A DNA stretch of 32,113 bases, taken from assembly GCA_016787415.1 (NCBI GenBank), contig JAEUUT010000090.1, positions 1-32,113 on the forward strand, given 5' to 3'. The DNA is from Saprospiraceae bacterium (GTDB taxonomy: Bacteria > Bacteroidota > Bacteroidia > Chitinophagales > Saprospiraceae). Shown here piece by piece: positions 6,727 through 15,831 of this stretch. The notes beneath the pieces were generated by a model. It made no database searches, was not told where the DNA came from, and worked only from the letters and a program-made list of their open reading frames with translations. Numbering within the stretch: position 1 is the first letter of the stretch; each line of letters starts with the position of its first letter. Both the position numbers and the translations under genes were made by a program.

Positions 6727-9700
6727 TTAGAAACGGCAATTCAGGTTGATACCCCAACTGCGCGTCGAGGGAAGCGCCACAGATTCCACACCGGGAACGA
6801 CCGTGCCACCGGAAGTAGAAGAGGTTTCCGGGTCGATGTGCGGCACTTTTGTCCAGAGTGCCAGGTTGCGGCCTACTACGCTCAGGTTCAGGTCGCGAAG
6901 GCTGGTTTTACCCCAGATTTTATTCGGGAATGTGTATCCGATACGCGCTTCACGGAGTTTTACAAAAGAAGCATCGTAAATGGCGCCTTCGATCAGGCGA
7001 CGGCCCAATGTGTAAGAAGTATGCCATTCGCGGGCACTCAGTTCTACCGTGTTGGGGCTAAAAGAGCCGTCGGTATTTTGCACCACGCCTTCGCCAACCA
7101 CACCATTGCCTTCTACACTCAGGTCGTAGCCATTGGCGCGGCCTTCCAGTGTTTCGACGATTTGTCCGCCCTCACGGCCCACCACCTGCGTGTGCGAGTA
7201 CACTTCACCGCCGCTGCGGATGTCGAACAACACACCCAGGTTGACGCCTTTAAAAGTAAAGGTGTTGTAGATGCCGCCCAGCCAGTCGGGGTTGTAATTG
7301 CCGAGTTTGATGAGGTTGGGTGTTGCTACGGGTTTGCCCTGGCTGTTGTAAACAATCTGACCCACATTCTTGCCGGTCGGGTCGTAATAGGCACTGTTGG
7401 GGTCGGCGCTTACACGCTGGAAACCAATGCCGTACATATCGCCCATTTGCTCTCCCACGCGGGCTTCCACATTTACATAACGGCTGGCCATCACGTAATT
7501 GGTCACTTCCTGGCCGCTGATCGGGTCGGTATAGAGTTCTTTTACCTTGCTGCGGTTGGCAGAGAAGTTGAAAGCAATGTCCCAGGTGAAATCTTTGGTT
7601 TTCACGGGTGTGATGTTCAGGGTAGCCTCTACGCCGTAGTTGTTAATCAGGCCTGCATTGATGAAACGGCTGCTGTAGCCTGTCGTGTTACTCAGCGCAA
7701 GCGGAAGCAATTGGTTGCGGCTTTCAGTGTTATAATACGTGAGGTCGAGGCCAAGGCGGTTGTTAAAAAAGCGTACGTCCACGCCGGTTTCGATAGAGGT
7801 ACTGATTTCCGGTTTCAGGGTAGGGTTCACAAGCGTGCTCGATTCGCTGTAAGAGGGCTGGCCCTGTACGGCTGTCTGTGCATTGTAAACGGCCACCAGT
7901 TGATAAGGGTCGGTGTCGTTACCTACCTGGGCTACGCCGAAACGTACTTTTGCAAAAGACAGCACATCACTTTTGATTTTGAATGCATCGGTCAGGACGG
8001 CGCTGAGGTTGGCCGCGTAGTACAGGTAACTGCGCGAATCGGAAGGCAATGTGCTGGACCAGTCGTTGCGCGCCGACAAATCGAGATACAGGTAGTTGTC
8101 GAAACCCACCTGCGCGGTAGCATACAGGCTGTTGATGCGCTTCTGTGTAGAAGGCACTGATGCCAGGTTCTGCAAAGCCACGCGGGAGTTGCCCAGGGTA
8201 TAAATGCCGGGCACGGCCAGTTCTGGTGCAATCACGTCGGAGAAACGACCGCGCTGGCGCATGGCGTTGCCGCCGAGGCCCACATTGAGGTCGATGCGTT
8301 CGCTCAGATTTTTTCTGTAATTCAGCAGGAAATCGGTGTTGATTTCTGTAAAACCGATGCGTTCTTCGCGGTAACTGCCGCGCTGAAAACGCTGCGTGCT
8401 GTAAGCGCGACGGCGGGTTCTGAATTCATTGCTCACGTCGGTACCGCTGCGTACCATCAGGCTCAGATCGGAAGTTAAATCGTACGTCAGCGACACATTG
8501 CCAAATACGCGGTCGATGGCCTGGCTGTTGGTATTTTCATACAAACCGAAATACGGGTTGTCGTGGTAGTTGTAATTGAAATTGAACTGATTGAGCCCTT
8601 CACGACCGGCAATCCAGTAGTCGCGCAGGGAAGCCACATTTACGCTTCTGCCGAGCCAGCAGTTGAACAGATACATGATATTTTCGGTGCCATAACTCAG
8701 GTTCGGACGGTTGTCGCTGTTGCTGTTTACATAGTTGATGGCAGTGCGTACTTTCAGTTTGGGCGACAGGTTGTAACCACCGGCAAAAGCGACAGTGTTG
8801 CGTTTCAGATCGGTATTCGGAACGGTGCCTGTCTGGTCGAGCCAGGTGTACGACAAGCGAAAATCGCTTTTTTCATTGCTGCCTGCGAGCGCTACGTTGT
8901 GTGTTTGCGTTACGCCGGTTTCAAAAAAATCGCGAATATTGTCAGGTTGTGCTGAAAAAGGTGTGTTATTAATCGTTCCGCGGGCTGCCAGTTGCGCATT
9001 CAGGTCAACAGGGCCGATGGAAGTAAACAGGTTGCCTACATCGCCGCCGCGAAAGCCGTTGGAAGTGGGCGAATCGAACTGAGGCAGCAACTGCCCTTCC
9101 ATTTTCGGGCCCCAACTTTCATCCACACCATCGGCAGCGCCGCCGCCATTGCCGTCTTTAAATTCAAAAATGCCGCCCAGGCCCTGGCCGTAAACGTTTT
9201 GGTACTCCGGCAGTCGAAGCACATTTTCAAAAGAAACAGTGGAGTTGATGCTCACGCCGATACCTTTTGTGTTTTTGCCAGATTTGGTCGTAATCAGCAC
9301 CACACCATTGTTGGCGCGGGAGCCGTACAGAGCCGCAGCGCTGGCGCCTTTCAATACGGTCACAGACTCCACATCGTCGGGGTTTACAAAACCCGCGCCG
9401 TTGCCATAGTCCACATCCTGGTAACTGCTGCCGGAAGAACCACGGAAATCGTTGCTGATGGGTACACCATCTACGACAAACAGCGGTTGGTTGCGGTTGA
9501 TATTGAGCGAGCGCTCGCCGCGGATAGTAATCCGTGCAGAAGAACCGATGCCGGAGGGGTTGCCGACAATGGTGACACCGGCTACTTTCCCGGCCAAGGC
9601 ACTTACAAGATTGGTTTCGCGCGCCTTGTCGAGGCTGGAGCCGCTGACTTCCTGCACGGCGTAGCCCAGCGACTTTTTGGCTTTGCTGAGGCCAAGCGCT

Positions 9701-10029
9701 GTAACGACCACTTCGTTCAACTGGTTTTGAGCAGCCAGTTTGATACTCAGCGTCGTGCCGCTGCCGAGGGTAACTTCCTGCGGTTCGTAACCAACATAGG
9801 AAAAGAGCAGGATTTCGCCGGCCTGCGCATCCAGTTTAAACGTGCCAGCGGCATCGGTCACGGCGCCACGGCCGGTGTTTTTTACCGCTACGGAAGCGCC
9901 GATCAGCGCTTCGTCGGTGTCGGCGTCCAACACGGTGCCGCTGATGCGTTGGGCGTGTGTAGCCAGACTAAAAAAGGTACATACAAGGGCAATAAACAGG
10001 CCCTTGAAGGTGTAGCAATTTGCCTTCAT
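6727..10029 (-). CDS. SusC/RagA TonB-linked outer-membrane transporter
   Basis: This 1100-residue protein starts at the ATG at 10029. That start gives a clean signal peptide ending near THAQ (about residue 26); the upstream in-frame extension passes through the predicted promoter. A carboxypeptidase-D-like domain follows at about 27-110 (ISGTVLDADTDEALIGASV, GAVTDAAGTF). VVVTALGLSKAKKSLGY is next, then the plug domain with LFVVDGVPISNDFRG and ADDVESVTVLKGASAAALYGSRANNG-type motifs to about residue 250. The remainder is the beta-barrel, ending in a terminal Phe as BAM substrates do. It imports a nutrient across the outer membrane using TonB energy, with the SusD lipoprotein as lid. It follows the phosphonate-type gene run on the same strand but has its own promoter. 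Confidence 0.95.
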   Translation of the reverse strand: MKANCYTFKGLFIALVCTFFSLATHAQRISGTVLDADTDEALIGASVAVKNTGRGAVTDAAGTFKLDAQAGEILLFSYVGYEPQEVTLGSGTTLSIKLAAQNQLNEVVVTALGLSKAKKSLGYAVQEVSGSSLDKARETNLVSALAGKVAGVTIVGNPSGIGSSARITIRGERSLNINRNQPLFVVDGVPISNDFRGSSGSSYQDVDYGNGAGFVNPDDVESVTVLKGASAAALYGSRANNGVVLITTKSGKNTKGIGVSINSTVSFENVLRLPEYQNVYGQGLGGIFEFKDGNGGGAADGVDESWGPKMEGQLLPQFDSPTSNGFRGGDVGNLFTSIGPVDLNAQLAARGTINNTPFSAQPDNIRDFFETGVTQTHNVALAGSNEKSDFRLSYTWLDQTGTVPNTDLKRNTVAFAGGYNLSPKLKVRTAINYVNSNSDNRPNLSYGTENIMYLFNCWLGRSVNVASLRDYWIAGREGLNQFNFNYNYHDNPYFGLYENTNSQAIDRVFGNVSLTYDLTSDLSLMVRSGTDVSNEFRTRRRAYSTQRFQRGSYREERIGFTEINTDFLLNYRKNLSERIDLNVGLGGNAMRQRGRFSDVIAPELAVPGIYTLGNSRVALQNLASVPSTQKRINSLYATAQVGFDNYLYLDLSARNDWSSTLPSDSRSYLYYAANLSAVLTDAFKIKSDVLSFAKVRFGVAQVGNDTDPYQLVAVYNAQTAVQGQPSYSESSTLVNPTLKPEISTSIETGVDVRFFNNRLGLDLTYYNTESRNQLLPLALSNTTGYSSRFINAGLINNYGVEATLNITPVKTKDFTWDIAFNFSANRSKVKELYTDPISGQEVTNYVMASRYVNVEARVGEQMGDMYGIGFQRVSADPNSAYYDPTGKNVGQIVYNSQGKPVATPNLIKLGNYNPDWLGGIYNTFTFKGVNLGVLFDIRSGGEVYSHTQVVGREGGQIVETLEGRANGYDLSVEGNGVVGEGVVQNTDGSFSPNTVELSAREWHTSYTLGRRLIEGAIYDASFVKLREARIGYTFPNKIWGKTSLRDLNLSVVGRNLALWTKVPHIDPETSSTSGGTVVPGVESVALPSTRSWGINLNCRF

Positions 10030-10116
10030 GGATAGAAAAGATTGATAAAAGTGAAAGTGGATTGAAAAATGAAAAGCGGGAATAAGGATAAGAACTGTTC
10101 CTATGCTTCGGATGCG

Positions 10117-10151
10117 CAAAGGTAGGTTCGGTACTTGCAGGAAAGCCGCAA
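10117..10151 (-). promoter_or_regulatory. Promoter of susC
   Basis: On the minus strand TACCTTTG (plus-strand 10117-10124) matches the -7 box TAnnTTTG, and a TTG (10149-10151) lies 24 bp upstream, slightly wider than usual. The start of transcription would be near 10110, giving a leader of about 80 bases before the susC ATG. No SusC-type regulator (hybrid two-component or ECF/anti-sigma pair) is adjacent. Confidence 0.55.
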
Positions 10152-10206
10152 TCAGGGTTTAAGTTTCCTTGAATTGTACATTAAGATGGTGGTGATTTCA
10201 GGTAAA

Positions 10207-11304
10207 TTATCTGTTAAATGCCCCCCACAAACTGGCAGCCACCGGGTGATTGGCCTTGAATTCGAGGCCGAGCCATTCGGCCACCGTAGCCGCTACCTGT
10301 TGCTGGTACAATTGAACCGAGCCGCTCATTTCACCGCCTTTTTTCAGGCCTGGCCCCATGGCAGCAATCCATATTTCGTGGGAGTCCAACACTTTCGAAC
10401 CATGACTGGTCCATTCTGCTTTTACCCGATCGCCCCGGCCGTGATCGGTTGTAATGAGCAGGGCAGTTTTGTTGCGGTATTGAGGATCGGCCTGTATGAA
10501 ACGCCATATTTCCCCAATCCAGGCATCTGTTTGGCGCGCCGCATCCAGGTAGTCTTTGTAATGGCTGTGGTGCGCCCACTCGTCTGTTTCTCCATAGGCG
10601 ATGTAAAGCACTTTCGGGTGTTTGTTTCGCAGGTATTCCAGCGCGGCATAATGGGTAAAAACGTCCAATTGCTCGGCATCGCCAAAAGGCGTGTAGGCAT
10701 CCCGTTTCATGTCATTGAGCAATTGTTCCCGTGGCGTAGGATAGTCGCCGCCATAAGCATCCCGTCCGGATACCACCGGAAAACCGGCTCTGCGTTCGTT
10801 AATAATCCGGTCGAATGCATCCCAGGCGCCGAAGGCTGCTACCGATCCTTTGAATGCTTTCTGGTTGTGAACAAATTCCAGTACGTTGATATTGGGATTG
10901 GGTGGATAGCTGTTGGAATTGACAGTCGTATCTACAAATCCGCACAATATTTCACTGTAACCTGGATAGGAAAACCAGTACGGATTGGCATTGTCTACCT
11001 TGTTGTCAAGGGTTCTGTTGCCATAAAGCCGGCCCTTCGACGCCACCGTACTCCAAAGGAATGGCATGAGTTTATTTCGCCGCTCCTGAGGCGTAGGCGC
11101 CCAGTATTTGGTCATAATGTCGGCACTGTCGTTCTGGTTGAAACGTTTGTCATTGACCAAAACCGTATCAACGCCGCCAAAAACCTCCTGCCAGCGCATG
11201 CCGTCGAGGGTAATGAGGATAAAATTTTCCACTTTAGCCGTGGGTTGTGCCTGCGCTGAAAAGGCCAGCAAGGCAAGAATGAGCAATAAAACAGGTTTGT
11301 GCAT
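10207..11304 (-). CDS. Secreted alkaline-phosphatase-superfamily enzyme (phosphodiesterase/phosphonate hydrolase type)
   Basis: This 365-residue protein has a signal peptide ending near QAQ (residue 20). Superfamily metal ligands are visible: Asp34 in ITLDGMRW, Asp241 and His245 in GETDEWAHH, Asp287-His288 in TTDHGRGD, and His301 in TSHGSK. In FSYPGYSEIL, Ser112 lines up with the Thr nucleophile of nucleotide pyrophosphatases (TFPNH). Enzymes of this fold hydrolyse phosphate mono- or diesters, sulfates or phosphonates. It is the last gene of the run headed by the FAD oxidase, 11 bp after the MBL-fold gene, so a role in freeing phosphorus compounds outside the cytoplasm is likely. A paralogue is encoded at 16202-17464. 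Confidence 0.82.
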   Translation of the reverse strand: MHKPVLLLILALLAFSAQAQPTAKVENFILITLDGMRWQEVFGGVDTVLVNDKRFNQNDSADIMTKYWAPTPQERRNKLMPFLWSTVASKGRLYGNRTLDNKVDNANPYWFSYPGYSEILCGFVDTTVNSNSYPPNPNINVLEFVHNQKAFKGSVAAFGAWDAFDRIINERRAGFPVVSGRDAYGGDYPTPREQLLNDMKRDAYTPFGDAEQLDVFTHYAALEYLRNKHPKVLYIAYGETDEWAHHSHYKDYLDAARQTDAWIGEIWRFIQADPQYRNKTALLITTDHGRGDRVKAEWTSHGSKVLDSHEIWIAAMGPGLKKGGEMSGSVQLYQQQVAATVAEWLGLEFKANHPVAASLWGAFNR

Positions 11305-11315
11305 AAGTGTTTTTT

Positions 11316-12584
11316 TTAACGTGAAAGGAATGGGCCAAACTGCTCGATCACTTCTCTTTTGACAGAAAAATCGTTTAAAACGAATATCTGATAGGTCACT
11401 CCGCCAGGCATTACCCTCACGACTACATGCCCATGCAGGTTGGAATAAGAGTCTGTTACTTTATTGCCAATAACCTGAATATTGGATTCCAGCATATCTG
11501 TTGTAAAAATCATTCGCTCACCGGGATACAAGGACCTGGATGTGATGCGCCGCAGCACCTCTTCGCCCGGATGATCGGACGACCAGCACTGCTGAATCCA
11601 GACCTTTGGGCGCAGGTTTTTTACGTAAAACGGGCTTTGCGAATCGCGGTTGCCGTGGTGATTCAGGGTGGCAACATCTACCGGGCCAATCACCGGCGCG
11701 ACTTGCGTTTCCATCGCCTGCAGGTTGGTCTGACCCAGTTCGTCGATACCGCTGATGTCGCCTCCAGTAAAGTAATCGAAGGGCCCGTAGGTTATTTTCA
11801 GGCATACGCTCAGCGGGTTTTCACCCGGATACGTGCCGGATTTGTACATTTCCGTGTATTCTCCATCCTGGAAGCCGGTCCATACCTTACCACCGGCAGC
11901 GATGTTTCGCACCTGGAAATTCGGATATGCCGCCGCGTTGTTCAGTTTGATCTGATCCGCCGCGCTGGGGCGTATGGTGTCATATCGCAGCCCACTGTGC
12001 TCCTGATGCCAGCGGATATACTTCTGGTATTCTCGCAAGGTCTGCACGATGTGGTATTCGTCCTTTTCATAGGCTTTCGAAAACGCCTCGCCTGTAACAT
12101 CGATAGGGAAATGCGTCCCCCGATCCAGCAAGCGTCGGACGGGGATTTCATCCCCAACTCCCATGATCCCGGTAAGCGAATAAGCGCCTTTTGCAGAACG
12201 TGGTTTGGAAGCGTCCCACTCGCCAAAATGATCGTCGTGAAAATGAGTAATAACCGCATAATCGAGCGTCGCCTTTTCGTGATCAGGATGAAATTGACGG
12301 ATATAATCTACTATCCATGCCGATGCGCGGCGGCTGGAATCTGGGCGAAGCGCTCCGTTTCTGGGCGACAAGGTGCGTGGATGGGTATCCGATATTTCTC
12401 CGGCATCGACCAGCATGGTGGATCCATCCGGAAAAATAAAAAACGCTGCATTGCCACGGCCCGTACTGATGTGGTGAATGTCCATCATACCGGGTTGCCA
12501 GGGCGGCAAGGCGTTTTGCGACAGCAAGCGGGCGGAATACAAGAAGCAAAACGCGGCAAGGAGAACAGAAAACAGTCGTATCAT
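11316..12584 (-). CDS. Secreted MBL-fold hydrolase (ComEC/Rec2-like domain)
   Basis: This 422-residue protein has an N-terminal hydrophobic signal (about 1-23, ending LLSQN). A metallo-beta-lactamase fold of the ComEC C-terminal type follows: STGRGNAAFFIFPDGSTMLVDAGE, then THFHDDHFGEWD with His114, His116, Asp118 and His119, and later FTGGDISG and LNHHGNRDS. The free-standing ComEC-type domains are phosphodiesterase-like in several studied cases, but no substrate is known for this group. Its ATG overlaps the stop of the DUF5690 gene by four bases (12581-12584), which implies translational coupling with the transporter. Competence is not a plausible role, because the membrane part of ComEC is missing and the protein is exported. 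Confidence 0.8.
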   Translation of the reverse strand: MIRLFSVLLAAFCFLYSARLLSQNALPPWQPGMMDIHHISTGRGNAAFFIFPDGSTMLVDAGEISDTHPRTLSPRNGALRPDSSRRASAWIVDYIRQFHPDHEKATLDYAVITHFHDDHFGEWDASKPRSAKGAYSLTGIMGVGDEIPVRRLLDRGTHFPIDVTGEAFSKAYEKDEYHIVQTLREYQKYIRWHQEHSGLRYDTIRPSAADQIKLNNAAAYPNFQVRNIAAGGKVWTGFQDGEYTEMYKSGTYPGENPLSVCLKITYGPFDYFTGGDISGIDELGQTNLQAMETQVAPVIGPVDVATLNHHGNRDSQSPFYVKNLRPKVWIQQCWSSDHPGEEVLRRITSRSLYPGERMIFTTDMLESNIQVIGNKVTDSYSNLHGHVVVRVMPGGVTYQIFVLNDFSVKREVIEQFGPFLSR

Positions 12585-13876
12585 GTATCTTGATTCGCTT
12601 TAAAACTGTGTATGCTTTTTCTGAAATAAACAATTGACAATAAAGCCATTATGATAATAGCCCCGCTTCCGTACAAGCACAGGTCGCAAAAAAAATCGAC
12701 CCAGTTGAGGCCATTTTGCCCAAAATTGCGCCACAGCAGTACCAACACACTGCCGAGATAGCCGACAGCATCCGCCAGATAGATCAAAAAACCGGCATTG
12801 CCTTTTTCCCGAAAAGCCGCCATCAGGCGGTCGAATAAAACGCCGTTGAACAGGATGTACGACAAAAAAATGCCGGTACCCGACGATACAATCCAGGCGA
12901 CAGGCGGCAGCAGATGTTGCTGAAACAACACCGTAGAACCGATCGTAAGCGCCGCCCCGCCAATGATGATCGCATGGTTGAGCCGCAAGGCCCTAAAATT
13001 GTCGGCCACCCAACTCATGGCGCCGATGCTGAGCAGTACCAGCAGCGCGATGGGTAGTTCGCTGGTGGTAAGAATGGCAGGCTGGTTGCCATACCCCAGT
13101 TCCTTCCAGATATCTACTGCAAAATTGTCGCGCACATCCCGAATGATCGTAAGAATCAAGTAGATACCCGTCAGCAACAAAAGTCCGGGAGCGTATTTTC
13201 GGAAGAGCGCCTTTCGGTCAGCGGCGCTCATGGACGCACGTTCGTTGCGCTGCGCTTTGTCTGCATCAGTGGGTGGCGGCAGGTGTTCGAGCAGCCAGAT
13301 ACAAAGCAAAAGAGCCGGCAAAAACAGGAGGCCTGTCAGAAGCGGCATGCTGAATTCGGAAACGCTTCGGTTTTGAACCAGCCATTTACCCACAGTTTTT
13401 ACAAAACCCGATGAGACAATAAAGTTGATGCACAACAGCGCTGCCAGCGCCTCCGTTACCCGCCGCCCTTCCAGATAACTGAACACAACGCCCCAGGCCA
13501 TTCCAAGCGGTATACCGTTGAGAAACATCCAGAACACACCCCAGTGCAAAGAAGCATTTGCAAAACCCAGCAGCGACAAAACGGCCACAGCCAGAATACC
13601 CAGCAACATGCCCGTTCTGTGCCTACTGCCCAGCGAAGAGATAAGCCGGATACCTGCAAACTTGGATAGTGCATAACCAGCCACTTGCGCGATCACCAGG
13701 GCAATTTTGTACTGCACACCCCATACCGCCAGCCCTTCAAACCCGGCAGCGGTAAATGGCTTTCTGAACGCATACACACAGCCATACGCCACAAAAGCAA
13801 TCAGTCCGGCCACTGCCACAAATCCAAGCGGATGCTGACTCGACAGTGTTCGTTTCAGTGCAGGGGAGTGATACAT
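12581..13876 (-). CDS. DUF5690 family MFS transporter, organophosphate-antiporter-like
   Basis: This 431-residue protein has about twelve membrane segments and a charged loop around residues 200-225, which divides the two MFS halves. AYGCVYAFRKPFTAAGF in helix 1 resembles the GlpT/UhpT motif that carries the phosphate-binding Arg45. YLILTIIRDVRDNFAVDIW at the start of the second half resembles the helix 7 motif with Arg269. If these two arginines are equivalent, the substrate is an organic phosphate or phosphonate. The gene follows the phosphonatase-like HAD gene by 4 bp and overlaps the next gene by 4 bp. The DUF5690 assignment is by recognition of family sequence; the transport substrate is inferred. 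Confidence 0.8.
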   Translation of the reverse strand: MYHSPALKRTLSSQHPLGFVAVAGLIAFVAYGCVYAFRKPFTAAGFEGLAVWGVQYKIALVIAQVAGYALSKFAGIRLISSLGSRHRTGMLLGILAVAVLSLLGFANASLHWGVFWMFLNGIPLGMAWGVVFSYLEGRRVTEALAALLCINFIVSSGFVKTVGKWLVQNRSVSEFSMPLLTGLLFLPALLLCIWLLEHLPPPTDADKAQRNERASMSAADRKALFRKYAPGLLLLTGIYLILTIIRDVRDNFAVDIWKELGYGNQPAILTTSELPIALLVLLSIGAMSWVADNFRALRLNHAIIIGGAALTIGSTVLFQQHLLPPVAWIVSSGTGIFLSYILFNGVLFDRLMAAFREKGNAGFLIYLADAVGYLGSVLVLLWRNFGQNGLNWVDFFCDLCLYGSGAIIIMALLSIVYFRKSIHSFKANQDT

Positions 13877-13880
13877 GGCT

Positions 13881-14552
13881 TTAGAGAGCAGGGATGAGGT
13901 CGCCTAATCGATGAAAAATATGTGTCGGCTGCGCTGTTCTCAATTGTTCCTCCGTTTGCGCACCAGTGGTAATGCCCGCCACCAGTCCACAGCCCGCATT
14001 TTTTCCTTCTTCGATATCGACGATGGAATCGCCGATTTTAGCCACCTCGATGCCATCTTCTATTCCAAAATGTTCCATGGCTTCGAAAATCATATCCGGG
14101 TGTGGGCGGCTTTGCTGTACATCGTCGGCCGTCAGCAGCAAATCGTAGGTGCTGCCTTGCTGCCAGCCCAGGTGTTGCAACAGCCCTTCCGCCACAGGTC
14201 GTTTGTAGCCGGTGTTCAACACCACCCGCACCCCGCGCCCGCGCAGCACAGCGAATACCTCTTCCGCGTCCGGCATTTGAAGCGGCGTCAGGGCAGCGTA
14301 TGCTTCTTCCAGCAAGGCCTCGAAGTCGTGGTGAATCGCCCGCGCCCGCAGGGTATCCACCAGTCCACCCTGCAAGTGAGCCATCACATCGCATATCGCC
14401 TGGAATTTTTCCTTGCCGGCAGCATACAGCAAAACCGTTTCCAGTGTCACGTCGAAACCGGCGCGCAACAAGGCCTGGTGCACCGTTTTGTACACTACAT
14501 TCTGTTCGTCGACGGTAGTTCCCGCCATATCGAACACCACTAATCGGATCAT
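13881..14552 (-). CDS. Phosphonatase-like HAD hydrolase (TIGR03351 type)
   Basis: This 223-residue protein has HAD motif I as DMAGTTVD, with nucleophile Asp8 and Ala at the +2 position. This is the form typical of phosphonoacetaldehyde hydrolase (PhnX, DWAGTTVD), not of ordinary phosphatases. Motif II is LNTGYKRP (Thr), and motif IV is KIGDSIVDIEEGKNAG. The cap region has AAGKEKFQA, where a lysine could take the place of the Schiff-base Lys53 of PhnX; the alignment is not certain. The family is known for synteny with a TIGR03364 FAD oxidase, which is the neighbour 18 bp upstream. The likely reaction is cleavage of the C-P bond of a phosphonoaldehyde made by that oxidase. Confidence 0.88.
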   Translation of the reverse strand: MIRLVVFDMAGTTVDEQNVVYKTVHQALLRAGFDVTLETVLLYAAGKEKFQAICDVMAHLQGGLVDTLRARAIHHDFEALLEEAYAALTPLQMPDAEEVFAVLRGRGVRVVLNTGYKRPVAEGLLQHLGWQQGSTYDLLLTADDVQQSRPHPDMIFEAMEHFGIEDGIEVAKIGDSIVDIEEGKNAGCGLVAGITTGAQTEEQLRTAQPTHIFHRLGDLIPAL

Positions 14553-14570
14553 TTTACCAGGTATTAATGT

Positions 14571-15725
14571 TTAAACAATATCATTGATGTGATAAGCGGC
14601 ATAGCCGGCGCTGGCGGTCATGCCTTTTCCGCCGATTCCGGTCAGCAAGTGGATTTTTCCGTCAATGGTATGTCGGAAAATATCACTGTTTTTACACTGC
14701 GAATAGGTACCCAGCCAGGTTTCCCGCACGTTCCAGTTTTGCAGATCAAAAATGCGCGCAGCCTCGTCGAGCATGTAGCGGTTCATGTCGTCCCTGACTT
14801 GCGAGCCTAATGCCTCGGCTTCGGCAGCGTCGGCATATTCGTGGGTATCGCCCAGAATTATGGAGCCATCCAGCGCCTGTTTGAACAGGATGTGGACACT
14901 CCATTTTTTTGCCGGGCTGTCCGGGTCTTCCTGCGCTTTGATGGCCGCGAAAGAGGGACATTCGTGGAAACTTTCGTAGCGCCGGATGCTCAAACCCGTC
15001 AGAATAGAACCTGGAATAACCTGCGAAGGCTGCGATTCCAGGAGCAGCATTTGAAGTTTGACCGCCTGCAAGTCGCTTTGCGCAAATATTTCCGGAAACA
15101 GGATTTGAAATTCGTAACCGCTGCAAACCAGTACTTGATCGGCAAAAAACAAGCGGCCGTCGCTGGCCACTATCTGGCAATTGTTGGAAAGCGACTCGAT
15201 TTCGGTGACCAGCGTTTGTGGAAAATACGCCAGCCCTTTCTGTTCTTCCATGTATTGCCGAATGCGGTGAATCGCCGTTCGGGGTTCCAGGGTAATTTCC
15301 TCCGGGAAAAACAAGCCGCCTTCGCAATAATCCGACCGCAGGCCCTCATAACGACCAAGGCATTCCGCAGCGGTGAGCAATTGCGAAGGATAGTCCTGCG
15401 CCCGATTGATCGCCGACAGTTCTTCCAGCAAGGTCATTTCTTCTTCATTGGAAGCAATGTACACCGAGCCGTTTTGCCTGGCGGAGATGTCAAACTGCTG
15501 CTGGATGGATTTGTAAATTTCCAGGCTTTTGCGGCCGTACCGCTGCCATTTCAAATTCATACCGGATGGCACCACCTGCCCGAAATTTTGAACGGACGAA
15601 CCCCGTGCCTGTTTGTTTCGATCCAGTACCGCTACGCGCAAGCCTTTTTCCAAAGCCTGCCAGGCATGGAACATACCCAGCACGCCACCGCCGATAATGA
15701 GCAAATCGTATTGTTTTGTGACCAT
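14571..15725 (-). CDS. FAD-dependent amine oxidase (TIGR03364 type, aminophosphonate oxidation)
   Basis: This 384-residue protein is of the D-amino-acid/glycine oxidase (DAO) fold. The FAD-binding site is at the N-terminus (LLIIGGGVLGMFHAWQALE, then VAVLDRN). ARGSSVQNFGQV follows at about residues 40-52, and the C-terminal FAD loop is GIGGKGMTASAGYA. The ATG at 15725 is used because the upstream TTG gives no benefit. TIGR03364 proteins occur beside phosphonatase-like hydrolases and have been proposed to deaminate an aminophosphonate related to 2-aminoethylphosphonate, such as 1-hydroxy-2-aminoethylphosphonate, to the aldehyde. It is the first gene of a run of five and has an inverted repeat just upstream of its start. 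Confidence 0.88.
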   Translation of the reverse strand: MVTKQYDLLIIGGGVLGMFHAWQALEKGLRVAVLDRNKQARGSSVQNFGQVVPSGMNLKWQRYGRKSLEIYKSIQQQFDISARQNGSVYIASNEEEMTLLEELSAINRAQDYPSQLLTAAECLGRYEGLRSDYCEGGLFFPEEITLEPRTAIHRIRQYMEEQKGLAYFPQTLVTEIESLSNNCQIVASDGRLFFADQVLVCSGYEFQILFPEIFAQSDLQAVKLQMLLLESQPSQVIPGSILTGLSIRRYESFHECPSFAAIKAQEDPDSPAKKWSVHILFKQALDGSIILGDTHEYADAAEAEALGSQVRDDMNRYMLDEAARIFDLQNWNVRETWLGTYSQCKNSDIFRHTIDGKIHLLTGIGGKGMTASAGYAAYHINDIV

Positions 15726-15739
15726 AATTGACCCCAATG

Positions 15740-15768
15740 TTAAGTTTGTTACGTCTGAGTAAACTTAA
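15740..15768 (-). promoter_or_regulatory. Inverted repeat upstream of the FAD oxidase (candidate operator)
   Basis: TTAAGTTT (15740-15747) and AAACTTAA (15761-15768) form a perfect 8-bp dyad with a 13-bp spacer, 15 bp before the oxidase ATG. On the minus strand TAAGTTTA inside the right half is one base away from the -7 consensus. A regulator bound here would control the five-gene run. No regulator gene is adjacent, so this is inference from position. Confidence 0.45.
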
Positions 15769-15791
15769 TATTACGTTACTGTTAAGCCCGA

Positions 15792-15799
15792 TAATTTTG
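15792..15799 (+). promoter_or_regulatory. -7 box for the small Lys/Ala-rich protein gene
   Basis: TAATTTTG fits TAnnTTTG and lies 32 bp before the ATG at 15832. No good -33 TTG is present about 20 bp upstream, so the promoter is weak or needs an activator. Confidence 0.4.
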
Positions 15800-15831
15800 C
15801 CGCCTGTACTGAATAACCAATCACAATTAAT

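Noticed and set aside
6838..8160. 440-codon plus-strand frame opposite susC (also 8992-10035)
   Set aside because: These are antisense shadows of the SusC gene, favoured by its codon pattern; no domain, promoter or plausible start context.
10135..12593. Long plus-strand frames opposite the phosphatase and MBL-fold genes (10135-11259, 11427-12593)
   Set aside because: Minus-strand proteins have signal peptides and complete metal-binding motifs; the plus-strand frames have none.
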